A DNA stretch of 64,000 nt from JAWWPG01 sp033850885. GTDB lineage: Bacteria > Actinomycetota > Actinomycetes > Propionibacteriales > Nocardioidaceae. Location: contig JAWWPG010000046.1 in assembly GCA_033850885.1 (NCBI GenBank), positions 1-64,000 of the forward strand. Direction: 5' to 3'. Shown in pieces: positions 42,764-52,314 of this stretch. The stretch's first letter is position 1; each line of letters opens with the position of its first letter. The position numbers and the translations under genes are program-made. The notes below the pieces were generated by a model that was given only the letters and a program-made list of their open reading frames with translations, was not told where the DNA came from and searched no databases.

Positions 42764-43402
42764 TCAGTCGTGCCGGCCGGTCATGGCGAGCCGTACGCCA
42801 ATGCCGATCATCGCCACGCCACCGGTGCCACCCAAGAACCCGAGCCGGTTCGGAGACCGTGCGAGCCAGGCACGCGCCGAGCCGGCCGCGAAGGCCCACA
42901 CACCGTCGGAGATGAGCGCCACGACCAGGAAGACCATCCCGAGCAGGAGGAGCTGCAGCGTCAGGTGACCTGCTGACCGGTCGACGAACTGGGGCAGGAT
43001 CGCGGCGAAGAACACGATCGACTTCGGGTTGGCGACGCCGACAACGAAGCCCTCGCGGAGCGCGCGGAGCCTGCCGCTGGGAACGCTCTGCTCCGCAAGG
43101 ATCGCCGCCAGTCCGGTGCGGTGCCGGATCGCCTGCACGCCGAGGTAGACGAGGTAGGCAGCGCCCGCCAGCTTGATCACCGTGAACACGACGACCGACT
43201 TCTCGACGATCGCGCCGATACCGAAGGCGACGGCCATCACCTGCACGTACTCGCCGAGCGAGTTGCCCACCACTGTCGCCAGGGCACCCGCTCGTCCGAG
43301 CACCAGCGCCCGGCTGATCACGAAGAGCACGCTGGGGCCGGGCAGCACGATCACCACGAAGGCGGTCAGCGTGAAGGCGAGCAGGTGATCCGTGGGCAGC
43401 AT
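42764..43402 (-). CDS. LysE/RhtB family exporter
   Basis: 212 aa, about six TM segments. The N-terminal signature FVVIVLPGPSVLFVISRALV and GRAGALATVVGNSLGEYVQV, then REGFVVGVANPKSIVFFAAI, LPQFVD identify the family, which exports amino acids such as lysine, homoserine or threonine. The substrate is unspecified. It lies 18 bp after the PhoD gene end on the same strand. Confidence 0.88.
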   Translation of the reverse strand: MLPTDHLLAFTLTAFVVIVLPGPSVLFVISRALVLGRAGALATVVGNSLGEYVQVMAVAFGIGAIVEKSVVVFTVIKLAGAAYLVYLGVQAIRHRTGLAAILAEQSVPSGRLRALREGFVVGVANPKSIVFFAAILPQFVDRSAGHLTLQLLLLGMVFLVVALISDGVWAFAAGSARAWLARSPNRLGFLGGTGGVAMIGIGVRLAMTGRHD

Positions 43403-43420
43403 GAACGCCAGGCTAGGTGC

Positions 43421-45082
43421 TCACGTCGGACTCTTGATGGTGAAATCAGCCACCACCCGCAGGGTCGGCTCACCGTCCTCGGCACCGTCAGTCGTACCCG
43501 TCTCCCAGCGCATGGACATCTCACGCCCGTGCGTCTCCAACGTCGCGAGGTTGCTGTCGTACCAGGGGCCGTGAGTGACCTCCCAGTCGATGACGGGAGG
43601 CTCGACCTTGGCCCGGCGGGCGAGGAACCCGGTGACGGCGGCGACGGGAGTGGTGCGCAGCGTCCCCATGGTCATCGAGACCGGCCGCGGGAGCTTGTTG
43701 CGGATGGGTGAGCAGACGGCCTGGATGATCTGCGCGCCTCCGTTCGAGACGGACTGGGCCACGTACGAGTGGTGCACGTCGCCCGACAGGAAGGTCACCG
43801 AGCCGGGCTTCTCGCCGCGCTTCCCAGCGGCGACGTCGACGGCCATCGCGGCGACCCGCTGGAAGCCCTCGTGGAAGGCCGCCCAGTGCTCCAGGTCGAC
43901 CGCCCGCCTCAACTTCTCCCCCGCGACGGCAGCCGCCTTTCCCCAAGCCCCGCTGGCCACCGCCTCGCTCCAGGCCTCGAAGTTGTGCAACCCCTTCGAC
44001 AGCAGGAACGGGAGCGACGTACCGATCAGCAGGTGGTGGAAGTCGCCGCGCATCTGCTCGTCGAGCCACTCCATCCCACGGTCGTCGATGATCGACCGCT
44101 TCTCCGGCTGCAGGACCCGGGCGGCTCGCGAGTCGATGACGATCAGCCGGCTGTGGCCGATGTCGCGCGCGTAGCTCCAGCGGTAGGTGTCCGGATGCTC
44201 GTCGGCCCGCTCGGCGAACGCGTCCAGCTCCTTGCCCCAGTCGCGAGGCGCAGCCGAGCTACCCCGGTCCGCGACGATCTGCGACCAGAGCTCGTCGTCG
44301 GCGCGATCGGTCGGCGAGAGATTCCCGAGATGCTGGTAGATCCAGTACGACGTCAGCCCGCCCACGATCCGGTCGTGCCACCACGGGAGCTCTGCCATCT
44401 CGCGCCGCCACTGCGCCGACGTGTTCCAGTCGTCCCGGATGTCGTGGTCGTCGAAGATCATCGCGCTGGGGAGCGTCGACAGCAGCCACCGGTTCGTGGG
44501 ATCGGTCCAGGCGAGGCGGTAGAGATAGGTGTACTCCTCGAAGTCCTTGAGCTCGGTGCCGGGCGGCTCGTCCAGGTTGCGCCGGCAGGCGATGAACTCC
44601 CGCATCTCGTCCGATGTCTCGTCGGCGTACACCTGGTCACCGAGGAACAGCAGCAGGTCCGGCCATTTGTCCGCCTCGTTCGTCGCCATGTGACTCGCGT
44701 AGGCGCGAAGGGCGTCGACCCCATGCTTCCTGTTCGCCTCCGCGTCGTGCGGGAACGCCATCCGGCAGGAGCCGAAGGCCAGCCGGAGCTCCTTGCCCGG
44801 CTTGATGGTCGCGATCCGGCTCGGCGGGAGGTCGCTGTCAGCAGGCGGCCAGACCTCGCTCCCGTCGATCTCGACGGTGTAGGTCTGGATGGAGCCGGGC
44901 TCGAGCCCGTCCACCTCGACAAGGCCGTAGTGGTGGTCGTGTACGGCGAAAGCCGGCGCCTCCCAGCGGCCGCCACCAGCGGCCACCGCGACTACCGACG
45001 GACCGCTGGTCTCGACCCAGACAGAGGCGCTCGTCTCGTCGACGTACCTCAGCAGCGGTCCCAGCACGAGTCGGTCGTCCAC
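43421..45082 (-). CDS. PhoD-like alkaline phosphatase/phosphodiesterase
   Basis: 553 aa. An N-terminal Fn3-like domain (DETSASVWVETSGPSVVAVA) precedes the metallophosphoesterase: LAFGSCRMAFPHD, LLLFLGDQVYADETSDE, MIFDDHDIRDDWN, and FLSGDVHHSYVAQS carry the metal ligands. No signal peptide is visible at the chosen start, unlike classical Tat-exported PhoD, so this is the cytosolic-looking branch common in actinobacteria. Confidence 0.87.
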   Translation of the reverse strand: MDDRLVLGPLLRYVDETSASVWVETSGPSVVAVAAGGGRWEAPAFAVHDHHYGLVEVDGLEPGSIQTYTVEIDGSEVWPPADSDLPPSRIATIKPGKELRLAFGSCRMAFPHDAEANRKHGVDALRAYASHMATNEADKWPDLLLFLGDQVYADETSDEMREFIACRRNLDEPPGTELKDFEEYTYLYRLAWTDPTNRWLLSTLPSAMIFDDHDIRDDWNTSAQWRREMAELPWWHDRIVGGLTSYWIYQHLGNLSPTDRADDELWSQIVADRGSSAAPRDWGKELDAFAERADEHPDTYRWSYARDIGHSRLIVIDSRAARVLQPEKRSIIDDRGMEWLDEQMRGDFHHLLIGTSLPFLLSKGLHNFEAWSEAVASGAWGKAAAVAGEKLRRAVDLEHWAAFHEGFQRVAAMAVDVAAGKRGEKPGSVTFLSGDVHHSYVAQSVSNGGAQIIQAVCSPIRNKLPRPVSMTMGTLRTTPVAAVTGFLARRAKVEPPVIDWEVTHGPWYDSNLATLETHGREMSMRWETGTTDGAEDGEPTLRVVADFTIKSPT

Positions 45083-45216
45083 GCACCCCTTTGTACACGG
45101 TCTCGTCGACGGGGGCTGGCTCTCTTGGAAACGTCTTGCGAGCCTGGTCCGAAGCAGGCGGCGAATTGTGTCGGCGAGCGACGGTAAGGTCAGTTCGGCA
45201 TAGGAGGAGACACTTC

Positions 45217-48200
45217 TTGACGGTTCAGATCATCACGACGAGGTACGGCGCCAGCGCCCTCGAGACTTTGCGGGACGTCGTCCGCGCCGTCAAGGCGGAC
45301 GACCCGATGGCCCCGGTCACGCTGCTGCTGCCGAACAACCTCGCCGCCGTCGTGGCGCGTCGCTCGCTGGCCGAGGGGCTGTCCGAAGCCGGCAACGCGG
45401 TCGCCGGCGTTCATCTTGCCACGCTCTCGAGGCTCGCCGAGGAGCTGGGCGCCGCCGCGTTGGCTCCTCGCCGGCCGGCGACCAACCCGATCGTCGGCGC
45501 CGCGTGGCGGGCGGCCCTCGACCGAGAGCCGGGCGTGTTCGAGGCGGTGAGGGATCATCCGGCCACGATCCGCGCGCTCGTCCGGACCCATCGCGAGCTG
45601 AGGGACATCACCGAGGCAGCACGTGACGCGGTAGCCGAATGCTCGGGCCTCACGCGCGATCTCGTGCGTCTGCACCGCACGGTGACGGCCTCGCTCGAGG
45701 CGGACTTCTACGACCAGACCGACATCCTCGACGCTGCGACCTCGCGCCTGTCGGCGGAGCCAGCAGCCGCGGCCGAGCTGGGCAAGGTGATCCTCTACCT
45801 GCCGCAGGAGCTCGCCTTGGCTGAGGCCCGGTTCGCCCGGGCGTTGTCCGACATCACCGACACCACGGTCCTGCTCGGCCTGACCGACGTCAAACGGGCC
45901 GACAGCGCCGTACGCCGCTCCCTCGACCGGATGGGTTCGCCGTTCGTCGGTCCCCAGGGCAATCCCCGGGTCGCCGACGAAGTCTTCCACGCATCCGACT
46001 CCGACGACGAGATCCGCTGCGTGGTGCGTGACGTGGTCCAGACGCTCGAGTCGACGCCGGCTCATCGGGTCGCCGTCCTCTACGGTGCGACCCAGCCCTA
46101 CGCCCGGCTCCTGCACGAGCACCTGTCCGCTGCACGGATCACGGTCAACGGCACGGGAACCCGGCCGGTCATCGAGCGGGCGATCGGCCGCGGCTTCCTC
46201 GACATTCTCAAGCTCGCCGTCGACGACATGCCGAGGGCCGACTTCTTCCGCGCCGTCTCCGAGGCGCCCACCAAGGCCTTCGGTGGCGATCGAGTGCCGG
46301 CTTCGCGGTGGGAGGGGTTGTCCCGCAGCGCAGCCGTGGTTTCCGGGGACGACTGGAGCCACCGTCTCCAGACGTACGCAGCGTCGATCCAGCGCGCCGT
46401 CAAGGTTGAGCAGACGCGCGACGACCGATACCAGTCACGGATAGACGCCTACGAGCGTGAGCTTCAGACGGCGGGAGAGCTCCGCGCCTTCGCGACAACG
46501 CTGCGAGAGCGGCTTCGGGTCGGTCAGAAGCTCACCACCTGGTCCGACTTGAGCGGCTGGGCGGTCGACCTCTTCCACGACCTGTACGGCGACCCGCAGG
46601 CCCTCTCGAAGCTACCGCCAGAGGAGCAGTACGCCGCGGTCACTGTCCACGCAACGCTGCGCGGGCTCGGGGACCTGGACGCTTTCGAGAGCAGCGCGGA
46701 CCTGCAGCGTCTGATCGATGTGCTGACCCTCGAGCTGGAGGCGGCACTCCCCCGCGTCGGGCGTTTCGGCGAGGGCATCCTGGTCGCTCCCCTGTCGGCG
46801 TCGATCGGGCTCGACGTCGACGTCCTGTACGTCGTCGGGCTGGCCGAAGACAGCTACCCCGGGCGCCTCGGTGAGGACGCCCTGCTGCTGGAGCGGGTCC
46901 GCGACGCCAGTCAGGGGGAGCTGTCGTCGTACCGGGACCGGCTCGAGGCCAAGCACCGCCACCTCCTCGCCGCATTCGATGCGGCGCCCCGCGTCGTCGC
47001 GTCGTTCCCGCGCGGCGACCTTCGGCGCAGCACCGGGCGCCTGCCCAGCAGGTGGCTGCTGCCGACACTGCGGGAGCTCTCCGGCGACAAGGCGCTGTCA
47101 GCCACGGAGTGGGAGTCGGCCGTCTCCGACCAGATCATCGGCTCCCGCTCGTACGCTCTGTCCCTGACCAGCCTGACGATGCCCGCCACCGAGCAGGAGT
47201 GGCGCACGCACGCCGTGGCGGCCGACATCTCGATCGGCGACCGCGTGGTCGACGAGAGCCTGGCACTCGTCCGGGCCCGGGCCAGCGACGCCTTCACCCG
47301 CTACGACGGCAACCTGACGGGTGCAGCAGGGCTGCCGAACTTCGCGGATGGGACGGGACTTGTCTCACCAACAGCGCTTGAGGCATACGCCGTCTGTCCG
47401 CACGCGTATTTCATGGAGCGGCTCTTAAGGATCAAGCCCATCGAGCAGCCGGAAGAGCTCATGACGATAAGCCCGCTCGACATCGGCACCCTCATGCACG
47501 AGACGATGGACGCGTTCATCACGGAGTTCACGGACTCGCTCCCGAGCTATGGCCAACCTTGGACCGCGGCGCATCGCAGCAGGCTTCGCGAGATCGCGAA
47601 CGTGAAGGCTGCCGAGTTCGAGGGCCGTGGGCTCACGGGCCATCGCGCACTGTGGGAGGACGAACGTATCCGCATCCTCGCAGACCTCGCTTCCATGCTC
47701 GACAACGACGACGAGCGCCGTGCTCTCCACGGGTGGCGGGTGCTGAAAAGCGAGCTCGCGTTCGGCAAAGACGGTTTCCCTCCTGTCGTGATTGAGGTCG
47801 ATGGGGGCACCGTGCTGATGCGCGGGAGCGCTGACCTCGTCGAAGAGGATCGCGACGGCACGCTCATCGTGATCGACATCAAGACCGGTGGAACGTCGAA
47901 CTTCGTGGCACTCAAGAAGGATCGCGTCGCGGCCGGAACCAAACTTCAGCTTCCCGTCTACGCGTATGCCGCCCTTCAGCAGCTCGGCGGCGAGAACGCC
48001 GAGGCGGCATACTGGTTCGTCCGGCCCGGCAAGCGCGACTGGATCCCGGTGGAACTCACCGACGAGATCGAGGCGCTGTACGCCAACGCGGTGGGGACCC
48101 TTGTCGGGTCGCTCGCGAGCGGGCTCTTCCCGGCCAAAGCTCCCGACGGCCCCGAATTTGGGTGGGTGACGTGCCACTACTGCAACCCGGACGGACTCGG

Positions 48201-48303
48201 ACACGGAGAGGTGCGCACCCGATGGGAACGCAAGCGTCTCGACCCCGCACTTGAGCGACTGGTGAGGCTGGTGGACCCGACGGCTCTGGAGTCAACTACA
48301 TGA
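45217..48303 (+). CDS. AddB/RecB-like PD-(D/E)xK nuclease subunit
   Basis: 1028 aa from TTG 45217, chosen because GGAGGAG (45203-45209) is 7-8 nt upstream and the frame before it is non-homologous. The N-terminus VTLLLPNNLAAVVARRSLAE lacks a Walker A GKT, like an inactivated helicase subunit; LSASIGLDVDVLYVVGLAED and YPGRLGEDALLLERVRD fit motif V/VI regions of AddB. The C-terminal nuclease has GSADLVEE...VIDIKTGG (D887, K889). Cys at about 727 (AVCPHAYF) and CHYC at 986/989 suggest an Fe-S-type staple with only three visible Cys. It overlaps the helicase gene by 4 bp (ATGA), so the pair acts as a complex in double-strand break processing. Confidence 0.82.
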   Translation: MTVQIITTRYGASALETLRDVVRAVKADDPMAPVTLLLPNNLAAVVARRSLAEGLSEAGNAVAGVHLATLSRLAEELGAAALAPRRPATNPIVGAAWRAALDREPGVFEAVRDHPATIRALVRTHRELRDITEAARDAVAECSGLTRDLVRLHRTVTASLEADFYDQTDILDAATSRLSAEPAAAAELGKVILYLPQELALAEARFARALSDITDTTVLLGLTDVKRADSAVRRSLDRMGSPFVGPQGNPRVADEVFHASDSDDEIRCVVRDVVQTLESTPAHRVAVLYGATQPYARLLHEHLSAARITVNGTGTRPVIERAIGRGFLDILKLAVDDMPRADFFRAVSEAPTKAFGGDRVPASRWEGLSRSAAVVSGDDWSHRLQTYAASIQRAVKVEQTRDDRYQSRIDAYERELQTAGELRAFATTLRERLRVGQKLTTWSDLSGWAVDLFHDLYGDPQALSKLPPEEQYAAVTVHATLRGLGDLDAFESSADLQRLIDVLTLELEAALPRVGRFGEGILVAPLSASIGLDVDVLYVVGLAEDSYPGRLGEDALLLERVRDASQGELSSYRDRLEAKHRHLLAAFDAAPRVVASFPRGDLRRSTGRLPSRWLLPTLRELSGDKALSATEWESAVSDQIIGSRSYALSLTSLTMPATEQEWRTHAVAADISIGDRVVDESLALVRARASDAFTRYDGNLTGAAGLPNFADGTGLVSPTALEAYAVCPHAYFMERLLRIKPIEQPEELMTISPLDIGTLMHETMDAFITEFTDSLPSYGQPWTAAHRSRLREIANVKAAEFEGRGLTGHRALWEDERIRILADLASMLDNDDERRALHGWRVLKSELAFGKDGFPPVVIEVDGGTVLMRGSADLVEEDRDGTLIVIDIKTGGTSNFVALKKDRVAAGTKLQLPVYAYAALQQLGGENAEAAYWFVRPGKRDWIPVELTDEIEALYANAVGTLVGSLASGLFPAKAPDGPEFGWVTCHYCNPDGLGHGEVRTRWERKRLDPALERLVRLVDPTALESTT

Positions 48304-51300
48304 CGGTCTCTCTGGTCGACGAGCGCGCCAGGGCGCGAATAGCGCACGAGACAGGCACCACGCTCTTCGTCGACGCCGGCGCTGGGTCCGGCAAGACCAA
48401 GTCGCTGATCGACCGCGTCGCGACGCTGGTCCTCGACGACGGAGTATCGCTGCGGAACATCGCGGCCGTCACCTTCACCGAGAAGGCGGGCGCGGAGCTC
48501 AGGGACCGGCTGCGGGCCGAGTTCGAGAGGGTATGGCAGCACAACGAGGGGAGCGATCTCGGCGACCGAGCCGCTCAGGCGCTCGACGACCTCGACGGGG
48601 CAGCCATCGGCACCCTGCACTCGTTCGCGCAGCGGATCCTCACGATGCATCCGATCGAGGCCGGGCTCCCCCCGATGCTCGAGATCCTCGACGAGGTCGG
48701 GTCGTCGGTGGCGTTCGACAACCGCTGGGCTGTCATGCAGCGCGAGCTTCTCGACGACGAGGCACTCGCGACCGCCGTGCGGTTGGCTTTCGCGGCGGGC
48801 GTGAAGCTCAAGCACCTGCGGTCGCTAGCGAGGGCGTTCCAGTCCGACTGGGACCTCATTGAGTCACGAGTCCTCACCGAGGAGCCCGCCGCGGCCTCAT
48901 CTCCCGACATGGTCCCACTCGTGGAGGAGGCACGATTGCTCGCCGAGCTGGCCGACAACTGCACGGTCGCAAGCGACAAGCTTCTGCCGAAGCTTGCCGC
49001 TCTGGCTGACTGGGCCACCGAGTCCGCGGACCTGAGCGACCCTGAGTCGATTCTCGCGGCCCTGACAACGAGCGAGTCCTTCAGCTTCAACGTCGGGGTG
49101 GCGAGAAACTGGAAGGTTCCAGTGGAGCAGGTCCGCCTCGACTGCAAGACATGGCTGGCCAAGGCGAAGGCCGCTCGCAAACGTCTCGTGGACGCGTCCC
49201 TTCGCCCGTTGGCGAGATGGGTCGCCGAGCAGGTCCGGGCGGCAGCAGGTGAGCGGGCAGCAGAAGGCAGGCTCGAGTTCCACGACCTGCTCGTGCTCGC
49301 GCGGGACCTGTTGCGGGCCAACCCCGACGTGCGGGCGGCCCTGCAGGCGCAGTACCCGCGGCTGCTGCTGGACGAGTTCCAGGACACCGACCCCATCCAG
49401 ATCGAGATCGCGGTGCGCATCGCCGGCGGCGGCGCCGCGACGGCTTCAGAGTGGGAGGACGTCGAGGTCCCCCCTGGCTCGCTGTTCGTGGTCGGCGACC
49501 CCAAGCAGTCGATCTACCGTTTCCGCCGAGCCGACATCGCGATGTACCTCAGCGCCCGGGACCGCTTCTCCGACAGGGTCACCCTGGCTTCCAACTTCCG
49601 CACGGTGTCACCGGTGCTCGACTGGGTCAACCAGGTCTTCGCATCGGTGATTCGCCCCGTGCCGACGGCACAGCCCGACTATGTGGCCTTGTCACCCACC
49701 CGCTCGCAGGTCGGCGTCGGGGCGCCGGTCGTCGTTCTCGGCGCGAATGCCCATGCAGGCAAGGTATACGCCAGCGAGTTGCGAGAGTGGGAGGCCGCGG
49801 ACGTCGCCGGCGTCATCCGGCAAGCGCTCGACGAGTCGTGGACGACGTACGACGAGGGAACCAAGAAGTGGCGCGACCTGAAGCTGGGAGACATCGCGAT
49901 CCTGGTGCCCTCCCGCACCTCGCTGCCGTTCCTCGAGGACGCGCTCGACCGAGCCGGCCTCTCGTACCGCGCGGAGTCCAGCTCGCTGGTCTACCAGGCG
50001 AGCGAGGTGCGGGACCTGCTCGCGGCGGCTCGAGCGGTCGCCGATCCGAGCGATCTGCTGGCCTGTGTGACCGCCCTGCGCTCGCCGCTCTTCGGGTGCG
50101 GTGACGACGACCTCTGGACCTGGAAGCGTGACGGCGGGTCGTTCAGCATCGTGGCCCGTCCAGCGGAGGAGCGCAGCGATCACCCGGTGGCAAGAGCGCT
50201 TACCTATCTGCGATCTCTGCACAACGGCTCGCGTTGGATGACCCCGAGCGAGGTACTGGGCACGATCATCGCCGACCGCCGGATGCTCGAGGTCTCGGCG
50301 ACGGGTCCTCGCGCCCGTGACCAATGGCGTCGGCTGCGCTTCGTCGTCGACCAGGCGCGGGCCTGGGCGGAGACCGAGCACGGCGGACTGCGCGGCTATC
50401 TGGCCTGGGCCGCCCGCCAGGGTGAGGAGACCGCCCGGGTTGCCGAGGCGGTGCTGCCCGAGACCGATATGGATGCCGTGAGGGTGATGACGGTGCATGC
50501 GGCGAAGGGCCTCGAGTTCCCGATGGTGGTGCTGTCCGGCATGAGCTCGGAGCCGCGCAGCCCGCGCGGAGTCCAGCTGCTGTGGACCGCGACCGGATAC
50601 GCGGTCAAGTTCACCGGCTCGGTGGAGACCAACGACTTCGAGAACGTAGCGCCCCTCGACGAGCAGATGGACCAGCTCGAGCGCCGGCGGCTGCTGTACG
50701 TAGCAGCGACCCGGGCACGCGACCACCTCGTCGTGTCGCTGCACCGGAGGACGCCGAGTGCGACGGGATCGGCCGGCTCCATGACCAATGCGGAGATCCT
50801 GGTCGACGGCGGAGCCGGCTCGGTCGGAGCGGTGGCCTTCGAGCCTGCCGCCGAGCCGCTGCCACCGCTCGCGGGAAGCTCAACGACCGCGACCGAGGCG
50901 CTCGCCTTCGCGGACTGGTTGGCGATCATCGAGCGGGTGCGCGAGTCCTCGCGCCGGGTCAGCGCGGTCAGCGCCTCCGGCCTGGAGGGCACCGAGCCCG
51001 CCGTCGTACTCGTCCCTGACGACGACGCGACACCGCCGGGAGCCGCCAAGGGCGCGCGTGACGTGGAGCTGCCGCCGTGGTCGAAGGGGCGCTACGGGTC
51101 GGCGATCGGCCGGGCCGTCCATGGCGTCCTGCAGACCGTCGACCTGACAAGCGGAGAAGGCCTCGATGTCGGCGTGGCGGCGCAGAGCAGCGCCGAGGGC
51201 GTCAGCGAACACGCCGACATCGTGCAGAGCCTCGTGGTCTCGGCGCTCGACTCCGACATCGTGCGGCGGGCAGCGGCCCGCGAACACTGGCGGGAGACGT

Positions 51301-51614
51301 ATGTCGGCATGGTGAACGACGACGGGACGGTGCTGGAGGGTTTCGTCGACCTGGTCTATCGGGAGGACGACGGCAGCCTGGTCGTCGTCGACTACAAGAC
51401 CGATGCGATCCCCCGTGGTGCCATCGACGCGCGGACGACGTACTACGGTCCGCAGCTCAGGGCGTACGAGCGCGCCACATCGACGGCAACCAAAGCCCCC
51501 GTCAGGTCGGTCCTGCTCTTCCTCAACCCAGCCGGCGCGGTCGAGACGACCGTGCCCGGGAACGGGTCGCCGGGCATGACTGAGCCATCCCCCGCTGGGG
51601 GAGCCCAGGAGTAG
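48300..51614 (+). CDS. AddA/UvrD-like helicase-nuclease
   Basis: 1104 aa. SF1A helicase: Walker A FVDAGAGSGKTKSLIDRV (about 24-40), AAVTFTEKAGAELRDRLRAE, motif II LLLDEFQDTDPIQIEIAVRI, motif III FVVGDPKQSIYRFRRADI, then VRVMTVHAAKGLEFPMVVLS and RRRLLYVAATRARDHLVVSL. The C-terminal nuclease has GFVDLVYREDDGSLVVVDYK-TD. Domain order is that of AddA/RecB. With the upstream gene it forms a two-subunit recombination exonuclease. Confidence 0.9.
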   Translation: MTVSLVDERARARIAHETGTTLFVDAGAGSGKTKSLIDRVATLVLDDGVSLRNIAAVTFTEKAGAELRDRLRAEFERVWQHNEGSDLGDRAAQALDDLDGAAIGTLHSFAQRILTMHPIEAGLPPMLEILDEVGSSVAFDNRWAVMQRELLDDEALATAVRLAFAAGVKLKHLRSLARAFQSDWDLIESRVLTEEPAAASSPDMVPLVEEARLLAELADNCTVASDKLLPKLAALADWATESADLSDPESILAALTTSESFSFNVGVARNWKVPVEQVRLDCKTWLAKAKAARKRLVDASLRPLARWVAEQVRAAAGERAAEGRLEFHDLLVLARDLLRANPDVRAALQAQYPRLLLDEFQDTDPIQIEIAVRIAGGGAATASEWEDVEVPPGSLFVVGDPKQSIYRFRRADIAMYLSARDRFSDRVTLASNFRTVSPVLDWVNQVFASVIRPVPTAQPDYVALSPTRSQVGVGAPVVVLGANAHAGKVYASELREWEAADVAGVIRQALDESWTTYDEGTKKWRDLKLGDIAILVPSRTSLPFLEDALDRAGLSYRAESSSLVYQASEVRDLLAAARAVADPSDLLACVTALRSPLFGCGDDDLWTWKRDGGSFSIVARPAEERSDHPVARALTYLRSLHNGSRWMTPSEVLGTIIADRRMLEVSATGPRARDQWRRLRFVVDQARAWAETEHGGLRGYLAWAARQGEETARVAEAVLPETDMDAVRVMTVHAAKGLEFPMVVLSGMSSEPRSPRGVQLLWTATGYAVKFTGSVETNDFENVAPLDEQMDQLERRRLLYVAATRARDHLVVSLHRRTPSATGSAGSMTNAEILVDGGAGSVGAVAFEPAAEPLPPLAGSSTTATEALAFADWLAIIERVRESSRRVSAVSASGLEGTEPAVVLVPDDDATPPGAAKGARDVELPPWSKGRYGSAIGRAVHGVLQTVDLTSGEGLDVGVAAQSSAEGVSEHADIVQSLVVSALDSDIVRRAAAREHWRETYVGMVNDDGTVLEGFVDLVYREDDGSLVVVDYKTDAIPRGAIDARTTYYGPQLRAYERATSTATKAPVRSVLLFLNPAGAVETTVPGNGSPGMTEPSPAGGAQE

Positions 51615-51671
51615 CGTCGGTTCCTCGTTCGTCAGACGATCAACTCCTCGCCCAAAGAAGGGAAGCTCGCC

Positions 51672-52280
51672 GTGTTCGTGCAGGTGATCAAGGGAAAGCT
51701 GAAGGACCAGGACAGGCTGAAAGCCGCGGTGGAACGCTGGGAGGCCGAGCTGGCGCCCGGTGCCCACGGCTGGCTCGGCACGACTGCCGGGGTGACGGAG
51801 GACGGCACGTCCATCGCCGTCATCCGCTTCGAGTCCGAAGAGGCCGCCAACCAGAACAACGAGCGGCCTGAGCAGGCTGAGTGGTGGGCCGACGCCGAGC
51901 AGGCGTTCAGCGGCGACGTTACCTTCCAGAACAGCACGTTCGTCGACGTCGACACCCCGGGCGACCCTTCCGACGCCGGCTTCGTGCAGGTCATGCAGGG
52001 CAAGGGCACCAACCCGGAGCGGGCCCGCGAGCTGATGGCACAGGGCTCGGAGAAGTGGGCCGACTACCGTCCCGACATCCTCGGCACGTTGATGGCGGGC
52101 CACGGGGACGAGGACTTCACCGTGGTGATCTACTTCTCGTCCGAACAGGAGGCCCGCGCGGGCGAAAGCAAGGAGCCGCCGGCAGAGCTGAAGGAGCACA
52201 TGCAGGAGATGGACTCGCTGGTGTCCGGTCCGCCCACCTTCTACGACCTGAGGAAGCCCTGGCTCTCGTCACCCAAGTAG
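51672..52280 (+). CDS. Duplicated ferredoxin-fold (ABM-like) protein
   Basis: 202 aa from GTG 51672 with GAAGGGAAG upstream. Two homologous halves: MFVQVIKGKLKDQDRLKAAV... GTSIAVIRFESEEAA and GFVQVMQGKGTNPERARELM... DFTVVIYFSSEQEA. Each fits the short alpha/beta dimeric barrel (ABM/DUF1330-like) fold, so the protein may be a fused dimer. No catalytic residues are obvious. It has no operon partner apart from proximity to the helicase gene. Confidence 0.6.
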   Translation: MFVQVIKGKLKDQDRLKAAVERWEAELAPGAHGWLGTTAGVTEDGTSIAVIRFESEEAANQNNERPEQAEWWADAEQAFSGDVTFQNSTFVDVDTPGDPSDAGFVQVMQGKGTNPERARELMAQGSEKWADYRPDILGTLMAGHGDEDFTVVIYFSSEQEARAGESKEPPAELKEHMQEMDSLVSGPPTFYDLRKPWLSSPK

Positions 52281-52314
52281 AACCCGGCGAAAGCCCGCCA
52301 CGTCAGCTGAACGA

